This document shows positions 24,826 through 37,800 of a DNA stretch of 64,000 nt, piece by piece. The notes beneath the pieces are model-generated. The model was not told where the DNA came from, did no database searches, and saw only the letters and a program-made list of their open reading frames with translations. The position numbers and the translations under genes were made by a program. Source of the DNA: Cladopsammia gracilis (Eukaryota; Cnidaria; Anthozoa; Scleractinia; Dendrophylliidae); the NCBI GenBank assembly GCA_022457155.1, contig JAJGOT010000239.1:565001-629000 (forward strand). Direction: 5' to 3'. The first letter of the stretch is position 1. Each line of letters begins with the position of its first letter.

Positions 24826-25408
24826 CAGTATCTCGCATTTTCTACCTCGCATTACTATCTCGCATTTTCTATCTCGCATTTTCTATCTCGCATTTTTTAT
24901 CTCGCATTTTCTATCTCGCATTTTCTATCTCGCATTTTTATCTCGCATTTTCTATCTCGCATTTTTATCTCACTTTTTTATCTCGCATTTTTATCTCGCA
25001 TTTTCTATCTCGCATTTTTATCTCACTTTTTTATCTCGCATTTTCTCGCATTTTCTATCTGGCATTTTCTATCTCGCATTTTTATCTCGCTTTTTTATCT
25101 CGCATTTTTATCTCGCATTTTCTATCTCGCATTTTCTATCGCATTTTTTTATCTCGCATTTTTTTATCTCGCATTTTTATCTCGCATTTTCTATCTCGCA
25201 TTTTTATCTCGCATTTTTATCTCGCATTTTCTATCTCGCATTTTCTATCTCGCATTTTTTATCTCGCATTTTCTATCTCGCATTTTTTTATCTCGCATTT
25301 TTTATCTCGCATTTTCTATCTCGCATTTTTATCTCGCATTTTCTATCTCGCATTTTCTATCTCGCATTTCAATCTCGCATTTTTTATCTCGCATTTTTAT
25401 CTCGCATT
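24826..25408. repeat. Inverted partner minisatellite array
   Basis: Same unit in reverse complement (TTTTTATCTCGCAT), about 40 units, forming the right half of the foldback element. Confidence 0.9.
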
Positions 25409-25878
25409 AACCGAAAAAAAAATTCTCTAACCGATAAAAAAAAAATTTCCCTAACAGATAAAAAAAAAATCCCTCACCGATAAAAAAAAATTCCGTAAAA
25501 TAAGTCGCATCTCGAATGTCCCTTACAGGCTTCCGTAGGGATGTACATACACTGTGAAGTATTTAGTCCTATAATTTCCGATATTTCAGTATAAATAGTT
25601 ATACGTGGGCTCGATTTTAACCAAGGTTTGATGTCGTCTAACATGCAGGTACACATATTCACATTATCACAGATTTCCAGTACACCATAACACTTGTTTC
25701 AGAAACTAAGGGAATCTAATAATTTAAAAAAGAGACGTAGAACTCAGAAAGATCACAGTACTATTCAAGATAACAGTAAGTAGATCGTTAAATCCATTTC
25801 TCATCTTTACAGGGTCATTCTTGGATGACATAATTTGAATATCTTCACATCTCGAATGCCTTAAAGGAACATTGTAAA

Positions 25879-28800
25879 ATGCATTCCAAAAAGTATTATT
25901 CTTTCGATCCGCGAGACACTCGAGCTCGAGAATATGGCGATTCCACTTCCGGTCGTGACTCTGGTCACGCTGCATATACATCAAACATGTTTATCGAGCC
26001 TAAAGAAGGTCGCATTGAAAGAGAAAACTACCTTATGAAGGAAGATGCAAGGAATGTAACTGAGAATATCACAAAGTCTGTCGTTACTAGAAGTGTCATC
26101 GACGAAAGATCCAGCTCGTCTTACAAAACACGAGAAGACATCAAGGCAATTAAGACACGAGATTTAAAGGGCATCACAAGTACGTTCACTGGTACGTCAA
26201 GTAGACCATATGGTACAGATGAAAATGTGAAGGATAGTCCTATCAGTTCATTCTACTCTTCGTACTCCAGAGATGAGGATCTCAGGGACGCTAAAGCATC
26301 CGATAAGCCAGCCGCAAATGGAGATGTCATATCTTCCTTTTATCGATCAGGGAGTGGTAGGAAAATGTCTGACCAGCGAACAGGAACAGGCGAAAAAGAC
26401 AGAGATTCAGCAAGTGCTTCAAGATACACAGCATCATCCTACGGACGGGACGAGACTAGGGGAGAAAGAAGGACGGTTGCTGATAAAGCAGATTTGTCCG
26501 ATCCTCTTGGACATAAAAGCTCTTTGGAGAGGCGGGACAAGCTAGAGGATGCGGATTCTGATGGTGCAACTGAAGATTCCAAAACTATCGGTCTGGAAGA
26601 TATTAATATTTTGAGAAGGGCTTTAGAAAGAAAGGAAGCCTCCAACTCACTTGAAAGAGAAAGACTCACAACAAGGCTTTCCGAGGATGACAGCAGTGAT
26701 CCCTCCAAATTTACTTCAAGTGCATATTTGTCCCTTTCTAATAAATGGAAAGACAGAGATTCAGGTTCCTCAAGGTTTTCAGCGGGTAAATCCAATGATC
26801 ATTACAATGATGTCACTAAGCGACGGAGAAATGAGGAGCTGTTTCGCTCAAGAAGAAGTACTGACTCCGTGCAATTCCCAGGAAGCATCAAGACACGTTC
26901 TTTATCTTCAGAAGCCCTTGACGACAAAGCCAGAAGTAGACTGGGAATCTACCGAGAACTTCCAGGAAGAGGGGAGTTTCTTTCTTACATAGGAAGAACA
27001 AGATCTAATGAAGACAAAGAGCTACTACGAGAGACCAGGCGCACTGGATCACTTGAAAGAGATGCCCACAGAACTGATCAAACTGGCCAAAAAGGGCGTG
27101 AAAGACGTGACTCGCTGCTAAGATCAAGAAGCTTGTCTTCGGAAGAGCTGAGATCCTATAATAAAGAAGAGGACAATGACGTATATCCAAGCTATGCATC
27201 AAACATTCATCGCCATGGAAGCACTGAGCTCGACAATGCTCTTGGACGTGATGGGGCAAGCAGACGAGACATTGGTAAACTAGATAGGGAGTCCTATTCA
27301 CCAAGAAAGGAGTCATCAACTCATGTGAAGCTAAGAGAAGATATAGCTAGGCTAAAGGCAGAAGCGAAGACGCGTGCGATTAAGAAGGATGACGTGATTT
27401 TGCCCTACTCATCCAGTAGCAAGCCCTCCATTCAGGACAAGCTTAAAGAAGACATTGCTAAACTCAAGACTGAAACACTAACACGAGAACACGCCAAGCC
27501 TTACACCCCACCGTCTTCTTCAAGAGTAGAGATGAAAGACGTTTCCTCGAGGTGGAAAAGTCGTGAGCCTTCAATCCATGACAAGCTAAAGGAAGACATC
27601 GCCAAGCTTAAGGCTCAAACAAGAGATTTCCCATCTCTTTCAAGAAAGGCGTCGGATACCATCACGCGTCCAGTTAACAAGGTGGACGAGAATAAAGATG
27701 TTCGACAAAGTGGGCTCGCCACATCTATGTTGAAGCGTTACGAATATTCCAAACGAGATGGCAAAGTTTTTAAAGATGAATTGCAGAGTAAAGAGACACA
27801 GAGGTATGGGGATACTAAGGATCATAAATACGGTTACAGAACACATGAAGATGGCAACTTGAGAACGGATGAAGACACAGTTCCAGGAGTTGAACGTATA
27901 AACATGGACAGAAAGTTTAGAGATGACGTTCTTTCGGGACCTTCAGAGGAATACATCCGCCCTATAAGTGACTACGCTGATCCTTCCTTGGAGCGCTCTA
28001 AAGAAAAAGAACAGCCAAGCTTTTTCGCAAGAAAATTGGACGATGATTGGCTACGAAAAGACGAAAGGAGACTGATCGAGAGAGGAGATATTTTGATCTC
28101 TCCCAGAAACGAATTTGACGAGCCGACGCGAACTAGCAGGGAAACCAGATCTGGTTCGACCGAAGGATATGCAACCAAGAGAGTATTTAGGGCCGATTCG
28201 ACCGTATCCATGACATCCACCAAGAATAACGACCACGGTCCAAGCTCTGTTAGAGGATTTTTTCATGGAAGTGTCTCTGAAGAGGACCAGTCCGCGTATT
28301 ACTCCAAAGGAATGAGAGATAAAGACACCAGTTACTCCCGCGAACCATTCAGACGACCTGAAACGTTTAATCCAACACAGGCGTTTAGACCAACAGATGC
28401 ATCTAGACCAACGGAGGCGTCTACACCATCAGAGGCGTCTAGACCAACAGAGTTATTTAGGACATTAGAACCTTCCAGACCACAACCGCAGACTGGACCC
28501 AAAAAGTCTCCCAGACAGTCTGAGCTCGCCAGACAACCAGAACCGTTTAGGCGAACAGGGTCGCCTGTACCAGCAGAGCCCTATAGACCCCCAGAGTCTT
28601 CAATTCGACCAGGAGAGGCAATACCATTGCCTTATCCAGGTGGAGATAGTATTATTCGAAAACGAGAAGATTCCACCGTATCTGTAGGGGGATCGAGAGA
28701 TGAAAATAACCAGAGGGAAATAAAAGAGAGAGCAAGAGAAGTACGTTCAAACCGAGAACAGACGGCGCGTGAATTTGTGACGAGAAAAACTACCAGAGAA

Positions 28801-31800
28801 GATTCCGTCATACCTCGGAAAGGCTTCACAGATGACGTTGATAGTTCCATTTCCAGGGCGAATACTTCCAGACGTTTGTCCGAACGAACTGATCATTCTC
28901 CAAGAAGAACAAGCCTTCGAGAAGAAATTCTCACATCCAGTGAAAGGAACATTTTTACTCCGACAGAAATCGTTGAAACAGTAACAGAATACAAGGAAAG
29001 CAAACCATCAGCAATGAGCGAGCTCAGAAAGAAAATCGAACAGCTCAAAAGCAAGGTTGATGCACTTGATGACTCCAGATCTCGCGGAAGGTTGGAGAGA
29101 TATGTTGATGAACACTCTGAAAAGAAGCCTGATGTGGAGGTTAAGGATCCAGTTCACATTCCTAGGTACCAACCTACTGCTCGTATGCCAGAGAGAGGCT
29201 CTATGGCTGATGTTGAAGAACCACGTGCGAGTAGAGAGGTAAGTGCAAAAGCCAGTGGATAGCAGATAATTTTCGCGCGCTCTGATTGGCTACTTAAACT
29301 CGGAAGAGTATTTTGCTATTCGGCTCCAGGCCTTGTTCTGGATTTATCCATTTATCCGAAATAAAGTAATTACATGTATTTTTGGGTAGCTATCAATTGG
29401 TAAATAATTGTTAACTGTCATCACCATATCGTCATTAGAACTTTAAGTCATGTTTTACAAGGAGCCTAACGTGTTTTAAGCATCATCACTATTTGTAGAA
29501 CATTTCAGTAATGTAAGAGAAGTATTTCCCCAACAATTTTCGGTCTGCGTCCGGTCCTTTTAGCTCCAAATGGATAGTAAGGCATCATGCAATAGCCAAT
29601 GTTGAATGTTTAACGATATAAAACACATTCCATCAATATTATAATGCACGAATGATCCTCTCATAGTAACCTCCTGTTTTGATCATATCGAATATCCGCC
29701 ACCTGGTCTTAAGAGCAGAAGAATCTGTATTTTTTTGCATTAATATAGGAATGAATCACTAAGCAAATGGCCGTAGTATACCTAAAGGATATTCGGTGTT
29801 TTACCTGATTTGCATACAATTTCAGCTGTCCCACGCACTCAATTCATAAAATTCAATTCAATGCTTCTTCCTTAGAGCACTGATCATACATTGGAAAACA
29901 TCAGCCGACAAATCAGCAGGCAGACGAGCATAGCGAGCACCTACCGCCGGATGAGTAGCATCCGTGAAGATGATTTGTCGACCTCACGCTCCACGGCAAC
30001 CGACGAAAGACCACAGGAAGTCGTTTCAAAGGTTGATAGTAAATCTGAAGAAAAGCCAGCAATAATGATACAACGACGTGATGCAGAGACGATGACGGCT
30101 CCTGAGATTCAAGAGGAAGTTGGAACAGATAGGATTCAACGGCTGGATTCCACCATTACAGAGTTCGTTGAGGAGCCTGACCAGATTGATGAATTAAGAG
30201 GTGTTCCCATTGATCACAGAGGATCTTTACCGCGAATTCAAGAGGTAAAAAAAAAATATTTTGAAAACCTGTGTTCCGGTGACTATTTCCAACATTGCGC
30301 GTAACATTTCTGCGCATGTTTTTCACTGAATTACGCTTTTTGTGTCTATATAGCTACCACTAGGAATTGTTGCTTGATAACTAAATAAGGCGATTTCGTA
30401 TGATCATGAAATGATTATGCGCGAACACAACCAAATCAGCAAACGAACTGGACGCAAGCAATTGATCGGTTTAGCGGATGGGGGCAAACGCGCAAAGCAA
30501 ACGAATGGCAAGCTAAAAAGTAGCTATTCTATTTTACGTCACTCGCTTTTCAGCTTTCTTTCAGGTCAATCGAACAAGCCGCCTTCCAAGTTAGGGATAC
30601 TTTAAGCGGCAAAACGATCCTGACAGACGAACCGGCCAAATTGCAAGAACTCAGGAAAATCGTTTTTCAAACGAACGTTTCTCTAGTGGTAGTGTGCATC
30701 GTGGTGCATCGTGGTGCATCGTGCAAGCGATCCATGCACGATCATTCAATCCCGTGTTGCTGAATTTTCTATTGGGACATTGTTTTGAAAATCGGACTGC
30801 TCCAATTGCTTGGAATCTCTTTTGAAAAAATAATGACATGAAATTCCGTTTGCATCTTTTCAACCAGTTCACACAAAAAAAATTGAGATTGCATTGGTGT
30901 TACTTAAACACGTGCGTGGATTCTTTTTATTACACAGTGAAAACCACACCATCAGGCACCAAATAATAAATCATTGTTGGTTGTTAGTATGTGGCTGTAT
31001 CCACCTTTTCAGCCTTTAAATCTTTACTTATATCCGTTAAAACTATGTCGCTTCTCTCATAAGCAATCGTTCAAAGATATAAATATATTCTAATGAGCTA
31101 AACAGAAGCAGTAGTTTGGACATAAGGTGCAGCATTGCAAGGATGGAAAAGGATTACAGTTCATCAAATTGGATTTCGTGACAGGCAGCCAAGAAATCAA
31201 AATTGCCATTCTTGTGGAAGTTTGACTCTTTTGGCCGTTATTTCGTTTCTTTGGTGAACATTTCTTCGCTTTTATCACTTTTGGCAATTTTACCCTCCTA
31301 TTTCAAGATAGTAAATCAACCTAAAGCAAGCTCTAGGTCATAATCATGCCGGAAAATACGATGTATAAGCTTGAACATTGGTCCCTCTAAACTCTTAAAA
31401 CTCTTAACTTGTTTAGGTCGTGGATACAGGTGATATGACAGATAGTGGAATGACCATAATCCAGATAGATTCTCAACAGCAACCCTTGTCTCCAAAGAAG
31501 GACAAACAAAGATGGTGGAATGCCTTCACCGCAGAGGACGTCGACCAATTGCTGGAACTTGGGAGCCGGAGACAATGGAATGGATACACTAATGCTTACA
31601 CTGCAGAAGATGTGGATAAACTTTTGCATTTGGGTCCAGTGAGAAGGCGAAGCTTTCGTCGAGGATCTTACGAGAGAAGGTGTGTTTGTTGTTATCATGT
31701 ATTAAAGGCTTAACACAATCAAAAGTTCCCGCTTAACGTCGCTTGATTTCTAGGCGGAGTGGGTGGGTAAGAACAGTCTTCATTTGGATGTAAGTTGTTG

Positions 31801-34800
31801 CATTTGGAGTGAAAAGGAATTTTCATTTTAATTTATTCGCCACTCAATACGATCCACGAACAAGGATAACACCTGAAGCGTGTCCCCCTACTCTCGTTAA
31901 ACACACAGGTCCTTCAGACGAAACTCTCGGCGCGCTAAGGATGATGTTGTGGATGTACATGTAAGAGTTCGAGGTAGACAGGAAAAACGTAGTCGCCCCC
32001 AGTGCATCATTGCACAAGCTGCACCAGAAGAGAAGGCAATTGTGTTACGAGATGCAAAAGAGAGTGCGGATCCATTTATTAGAAAGATAAAGGTTGATGA
32101 CGTCTATGGAGCGGATGCTGTTAGGGTCGAGAATGGCGTGGTGAAAATTAAAGTTGGAGATTTAACTACCAGAGGAAGGTGAGTGTATATATATATTTAC
32201 CCGACCTTGTTTTAATCATGCAGGAATAAGAAGGAAGCAAAACGACCCAACAGAACTTGGGATAAGTTGGGGACACATTATAATAATAATAATAATTTAT
32301 TTCTATAGCGCAAAATCACGACTTGTCCTAAGCGCTTTACAATGTACATTTGCTTCATGATACGATAAAAAAAAAATAATAATTGAATACATCTACATCT
32401 GTTTTGAACGCGCCCGGATGCTTTTGATTAACTTCTGTCAGTCTTTCCGCTTATCCATTGAATTAGTGAGATCGCATCAGGTCATTCCTGTGTCGGTATC
32501 CAACTGGCCAATATACGTATTTGCCAGACGCCACGTTGATGTTAAATAAATTAATAAATTAATTAACTAATAGGTAAATAAATAGGATAAATAAATAAAA
32601 CAATAAATAAATAGGAATTTCAGTGGCTTTTACTTCTACTGTTTCCGGATCAAATTGGAATTTGTAAATGTTTGTTTTTGTGGAGGGAAGAAAACCGGAG
32701 TACCCGGAGAAAAACCCTCGGACCAAGGACGAGAACGAACAACAAACTCAACCCACGTCGTTTTCGGGAATCAAACCCAGGCCACATTGGTGAGAGGTGT
32801 GTGCTCTCACCACTATCGACTATCCCAGCCCAAAACTACACCACAACAGCTGTTTTCGTGTAGCTCCTTTAGGTTTAGATTAATTTGGAAGTTATAAAAC
32901 GTTGGTTTAAATTGTGGATGGAGGAAAACCGTAGAACCAGGAGTGAATATTTCGAGTGAATCAAGAGCCAATGCTATCAATCCACATAAGACGAGGATTT
33001 CGGAATTCGAACACGAGATGGTTCTTTGTTCACCAGTATTGCACTTACCTTTACCAGTGCGTGCGTTGTTTGTTTATATCGTAATCTCTCGATAAAACTC
33101 CGGGTGGACAAGGACGAGTTTTAAATAAACACCCCCGGCGTTCATTGAAGTTTTTATCGGCGTTAATTTGAGATCCGACATATATTCGATTTTGGTATTC
33201 CGTAACTGATTATTGCTATGCAATATGAAATATTGATATATTACCATGAAATGTTGTAACGCCTCCAGCGTTTAATTGTTTCCTTTTACAGTTTTGCGGC
33301 AATTGTAATAGACATTATTATTTTTATCTCCTTAGGAAAGCCTGGGCTAGAATTCTGCAACAGAAAGACCGCATCGTCGAGGTAACTTTGCTTTCGTCTT
33401 TTTTTTTTTTTTTTGACTCTTCTAAAATAATATTGGCATTTCATCTATAGCATAAATTATATAAGAAGAAGACTAACAACTACAGCTACTTTTAAAGCAA
33501 AAAGCAAAGCGCTTTAATATTTTTATCAGATGGCCTTTGAATTGATCCATTCAGAAAGGAGCTACGGCATGGGGATTTTGACGTTTTGGGGTCAAAACTG
33601 TCCCGCATTAAAACTAAGTGCCTTTGTCATACACGGAATCACGGAATGCTTTTAGAACACTAAGAGGAACATATCCAGTGAATCCTCGGTAGGAAAAAGA
33701 TGGCGACTGGTACATTTACCCATAATTCTTAGCGCACAAAAACCTTAACAATGGTCATAAAAATGTAACGAAAAGTTATAAAATCTTCAAACCTAGTCTA
33801 CACATTGTCCTTAGTACTGGGACAAATATCGTAAAAATTTGGCTTTCTTTGTGCCTTGTGCTGTGTTAGGTCCGCAAGGTATTGTGGTAAAATGAAAAGC
33901 CGCCATCTTTTTTCCTACGGTGAATTGTCGACTTTTGGCGAGTTTTCAAAGTTACAAGGTGTTAAAATTTGGCCCAATCTATAAAGTGCCTTATCCATAA
34001 TCCCAAGACACATATTTACTTTCAGTACTCTAGTAGAATATTTATGTTTGGATTTCCACTGCCATAAACACATCTTTATGGGTTTTAAAGTATCACTAAA
34101 AATGGTGGCATAGCCTCTTAAAGTGCAACCATTCTAAAATGAAAGCGATCGGGAAGCATCCTTCCACTGCCTGGTTTGTACATTTATAAGTAGAGCGTCT
34201 TTGCTGCGTAATAAATATTTTCACGATGCATTTTAGTCGGATGGCAGTGTAACCATCCCAATCAGCCGTGACGATTACGAAGATGGCGTCTACTACACAA
34301 ACTACTACGAAGAACAGGACCAAGATGGCGCCGCACGAATACCAATCAGATTCAAGATACAAGAAGACAACAGGCTCAAAACGAAGAAGTTCCGCGTTAG
34401 CAGAGAGATCAAGAGACATGGTAGTGTAAGGCGGAGGCGGAGAGCCGCTGGTAGCAGAGCTTACATCGCTGGTGCACGATATTACCATGGCAACCTGCTC
34501 ATGTCTGCTGATGGGTATGGCTCTCGAGGTAGACAAGAGCGCACGGTTTGGAGAACTCGAAGAGACAGTTCAAAGGTATGTTTGGTTGTTATTTATGGTA
34601 AAATATTAAATCAGTATGCGATACCATACCCCTTACGAAAAGGTATGAGCATGGACATCACTATGGGAAAACAGAAATGCATCAGCTGCTAGTACGTGCA
34701 ACAATAACACAAATTGGTTGGAAGACAAGAAGGTCGCATGACCGGAACCAAAGCATAGACGGCAGGATGTAGTCAACTTGCTCCCAGTGGTGTATACAAT

Positions 34801-37800
34801 CGAGTCTATTCTTATTCTAGGACTTCCGCTTATGTTTGTGATGTTTTGTCCTCACTGTAAACCGTGTGAATATAAGTACAGGCAAACAGCGTCCACCATA
34901 TTAGCCTGTGAACAGGCTCCTTTTGTGCGGTATTGGGTTAAAAGCGCGCACTTGGTTCGCCCCGCTCGCTGATTTCTTTTAACCTAATACCCCCAAACAG
35001 GAGCCTGTTCACAAGCTAATAATATGGTAGACGCTTTTTGCCAGCACTTGCATTCGCACGGTTTACAGAGAGCCGGACAAAACACCACAAACCTGTTCAT
35101 AGGCTACCTCCATATTACAATTTGTTAAGAAGTTCGGTAGCTGCGTGGCACTTGGATTTCATGAAAAACTTTTATAAATGGTATTCTAAAGTGCCAAAGT
35201 TTTTTTGTTTCAAACGTTTCGGGCTTTGCCCTTCTTCAGTGGAAATATGTTCGTTGAGAAATACGCCACGACATCTAAAGTTTAAAATGATTGTCTCTTG
35301 CATGCGCGCGCGCGACCTTCAGAAGAAACGAAAGTCAGAACTTAGGCCGCGCGGTTGACAGGTACCAAGTTGGAAAATAAGGCGCATCTCCTGCCGTTTC
35401 CTTTGCTTGTTTCCGCCGCAGAGCTTGACGCCGCAAACCAGCACGTCATCCGCAGAGTGTCCATTGGAACTGAAATGCTCTGCGACTGGAAAACCGGGTG
35501 CACTCTTGGTAATACTCCTGAGATGTTCGCCAAACCGTTCCCTAAGAGTGCGCCCAGTTTCGCCGATGTAAATGGCAGGGCAGCGACGGCAGGAGATGCA
35601 GTATATAAGGCCAGATGACAGACAGGTAAAGGACTCTCTGATGGTGAAGGAGCCTTTTGGAGCCAGTATAGAGTAGTGTCATTCGTGACACTTTGTACTT
35701 TGTACTGCAAAGAAAGCCTACCTCACAGTCAGCTCTTACGCCTTCGACGCCTCTGCTCTAACGACGCCGACTTTCTAGCAAGAGCACACGAAATGGCCTC
35801 TTTCTTTGAAAGGCGTGGTTACAATGCACACACTCTCCAAAATGATCTTGAGGAAATCCGACATGTCACACAGACCGACGCCCTCAAACTGAACACCTTG
35901 GCCGATGAAAAGGAGAGCAGGATCCCTTTGGTTCTTACTTACCATCCTCTGAACAACAGAATCAAACGGATTTTGCTCGACAACTTCAGCATCATATCGA
36001 ACGACCCTGAAACCAAGGAAATATTTCCTCAGCCACCAATGATCGCTTATCGCCGAGATAAAAACCTACGAAACGTCTTGGTCCACACGTCCGACACAAA
36101 TCAAACTACTTCGCCCGCAGGTTCTGCTCCTTGTCGACACCCCCGCTGCCGTACCTGTGACCACATCTCGAATGACACTACTCTACTGGCTCCAAAAGGC
36201 TCCTTCACCATCAGAGAGTCCTTTACCTGTCTGTCATCTGGCCATATATACTGCATCTCCTGCCGTCGCTGCCTTGCCATTTACATCGGCGAAACTGGGC
36301 GCACTCTTAGGGAACGGTTTGGCGAACATCTCAGGAGTATTACCAAGAGTGCACCCGGTTTTCCAGTCGCAGAGCATTTCAGTTCCAATGGACACTCTGC
36401 GGATGACGTGCTGGTTTGCGGCGTCAAGCTCTGCGGCGGAAACAAGCAAAGGAAACGGCAGGAGATGCGCCTTATTTTCCAACTTGGTACCTGTCAACCG
36501 CGCGGCCTAAGTTCTGACTTTCGTTTCTTCTGAAGGTCGCGCGCGCGCATGCAAGAGACAATCATTTTAAACTTTAGATGTCGTGGCGTATTTCTCAACG
36601 AACATATTTCCACTGAAGAAGGGCAAAGCCCGAAACGTTTGGAACGTATTCAAAAACTTTGGCACTTTAGAATACCATTTATAAAAGTTTTTCATACCTC
36701 CATATTACACTTCCTTAGCCTAATGTACCTGCAAATGATACCCTTTTTTATTCCCATGTGTGACTATGCTTGTTATACTTATTTTTTCCCATGTCCTTTA
36801 AGGTTACTGGAAACGAAATAGTGCTAAGACGCAATCAACCATACACTGTCCCAATGCACACTATCCAGAAAATTCACGAGGGCCACAGAACAACAAGGCA
36901 GGCTACATCGTATACAGACGAAGGAGGAAAAATGGTCATTACGGTACAGGCCGTCCCGGCTCAACCACCGAGATTTAACTTGCAACATGTTGGACAAAAC
37001 ATGTCCCAAACGTCCGGCAGGGTAACGTCTGGTTCCTATTACGACAATTCCAACGGTCAACAACGTGTCTCTAGCACTTCACGAAACTACCATGTAACCT
37101 CGGGTTCCGGAGGAGGAAGTGCTTCCCAAGGATACACAACGCATTCCATTTCTGGTCGCCAAGGTACTTCATATATCGTCACTGATCCTTCCGATTCATA
37201 CCGTCGCAAGTCTTCCGGATTCAATGGCGTTACACGCGTGCACACTTCAAATGAAATCTCCAGCACACCTACAATTGTTCCTTATGAAGACGATTTTCAG
37301 TCTGGTGGCAGACCAGGGAAAAGCAGCGACTCATTTATAGTGGATCCGTCAAGTTTTTACGATGCACGTGGCTCGAGAGTGTCTGTTCCAGACGCGCGAG
37401 TGAACGCCCGGACCGCGTATGGCGAGCAGTTTAATCTGAAGGATTATGGGGACATTTCCAAGGTACAGTACGTTAATGGAGCGAACAAGGACATCAGGGT
37501 CATAAATGACAGGTGAGTATGGAGTATTGTAGGCATGGAATGTTATAGGGTACTGGATATTGACATTGTGGAAATAGTAATTATGATGATGGTGGTGGTG
37601 GTGACATGATGGTGATGGTGATGGCGATGTTAATGGTGATGGCGGTGGCGGTGGTAGTGGTGATGTCGATGGTCATGGCGATGTTGATGGCGGTGGTGGT
37701 GGTGATGTCGATAGCGGTGGTGTTGATTTTGATATTGATGTTGATGTTGATGTTGATGGTAATGATGATGTTGATGGTGATGGGACAATAACGTTCATGT

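Larger units (their letters stand above)
23248..25537. mobile_element. 2.29 kb foldback element made largely of a 13-14 bp minisatellite
   Basis: Terminal inverted repeats start TACGGAAGCCTGTAAGGG and end with the complement; GGGATG is repeated directly at both flanks (23242-23247, 25538-25543), a candidate target duplication. Inside each end are A/T-runs with CCGATAAAAA-like units, then a minisatellite of ATGCGAGATA(G)AAA units (about 23350-24184 on the left, complement at about 24826-25408 on the right), then ~270 bp arms with unique sequence. The arms nearly meet around 24454-24541. No transposase seen. Confidence 0.8.
29239..33335. other. Introns 1-4 of the large gene
   Basis: Intron 1 (29239-29875) and intron 2 (30245-31416) hold no supported gene; intron 2 contains the 31103-31170 copy of the repeat seen at 11.1 kb. 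Intron 4 (32179-33335) contains SINE sequence and the GGCGTT repeat. Confidence 0.5.
35105..36709 (+). mobile_element. Penelope-like retroelement insertion, 5'-truncated, with inverted 5' segment
   Basis: A 15 bp direct repeat TACCTCCATATTACA flanks the insert (35105-35119 and 36695-36709). Plus-strand sequence 35676-36533 encodes the C-terminal part of a Penelope-like protein. The first ~565 bp (35120-35687) is a reverse-complement copy of the 3' ~510 bp (about 36180-36690), an arrangement known in Penelope-like elements. Hammerhead-like motifs are in both arms. The insertion lies in intron 6 of the large gene, same strand. Only C-terminal coding remains, so it is not autonomous. Confidence 0.85.

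Noticed and set aside
24737..25483. 248-residue plus-strand frame with the same repeats
   Set aside because: It is the inverted minisatellite arm of the same element.
35342..35710. Open frames on both strands in the Penelope-like left arm, and 36157-36510 in another frame
   Set aside because: They are antisense or shifted reads of the GIY-YIG region created by the inverted duplication.
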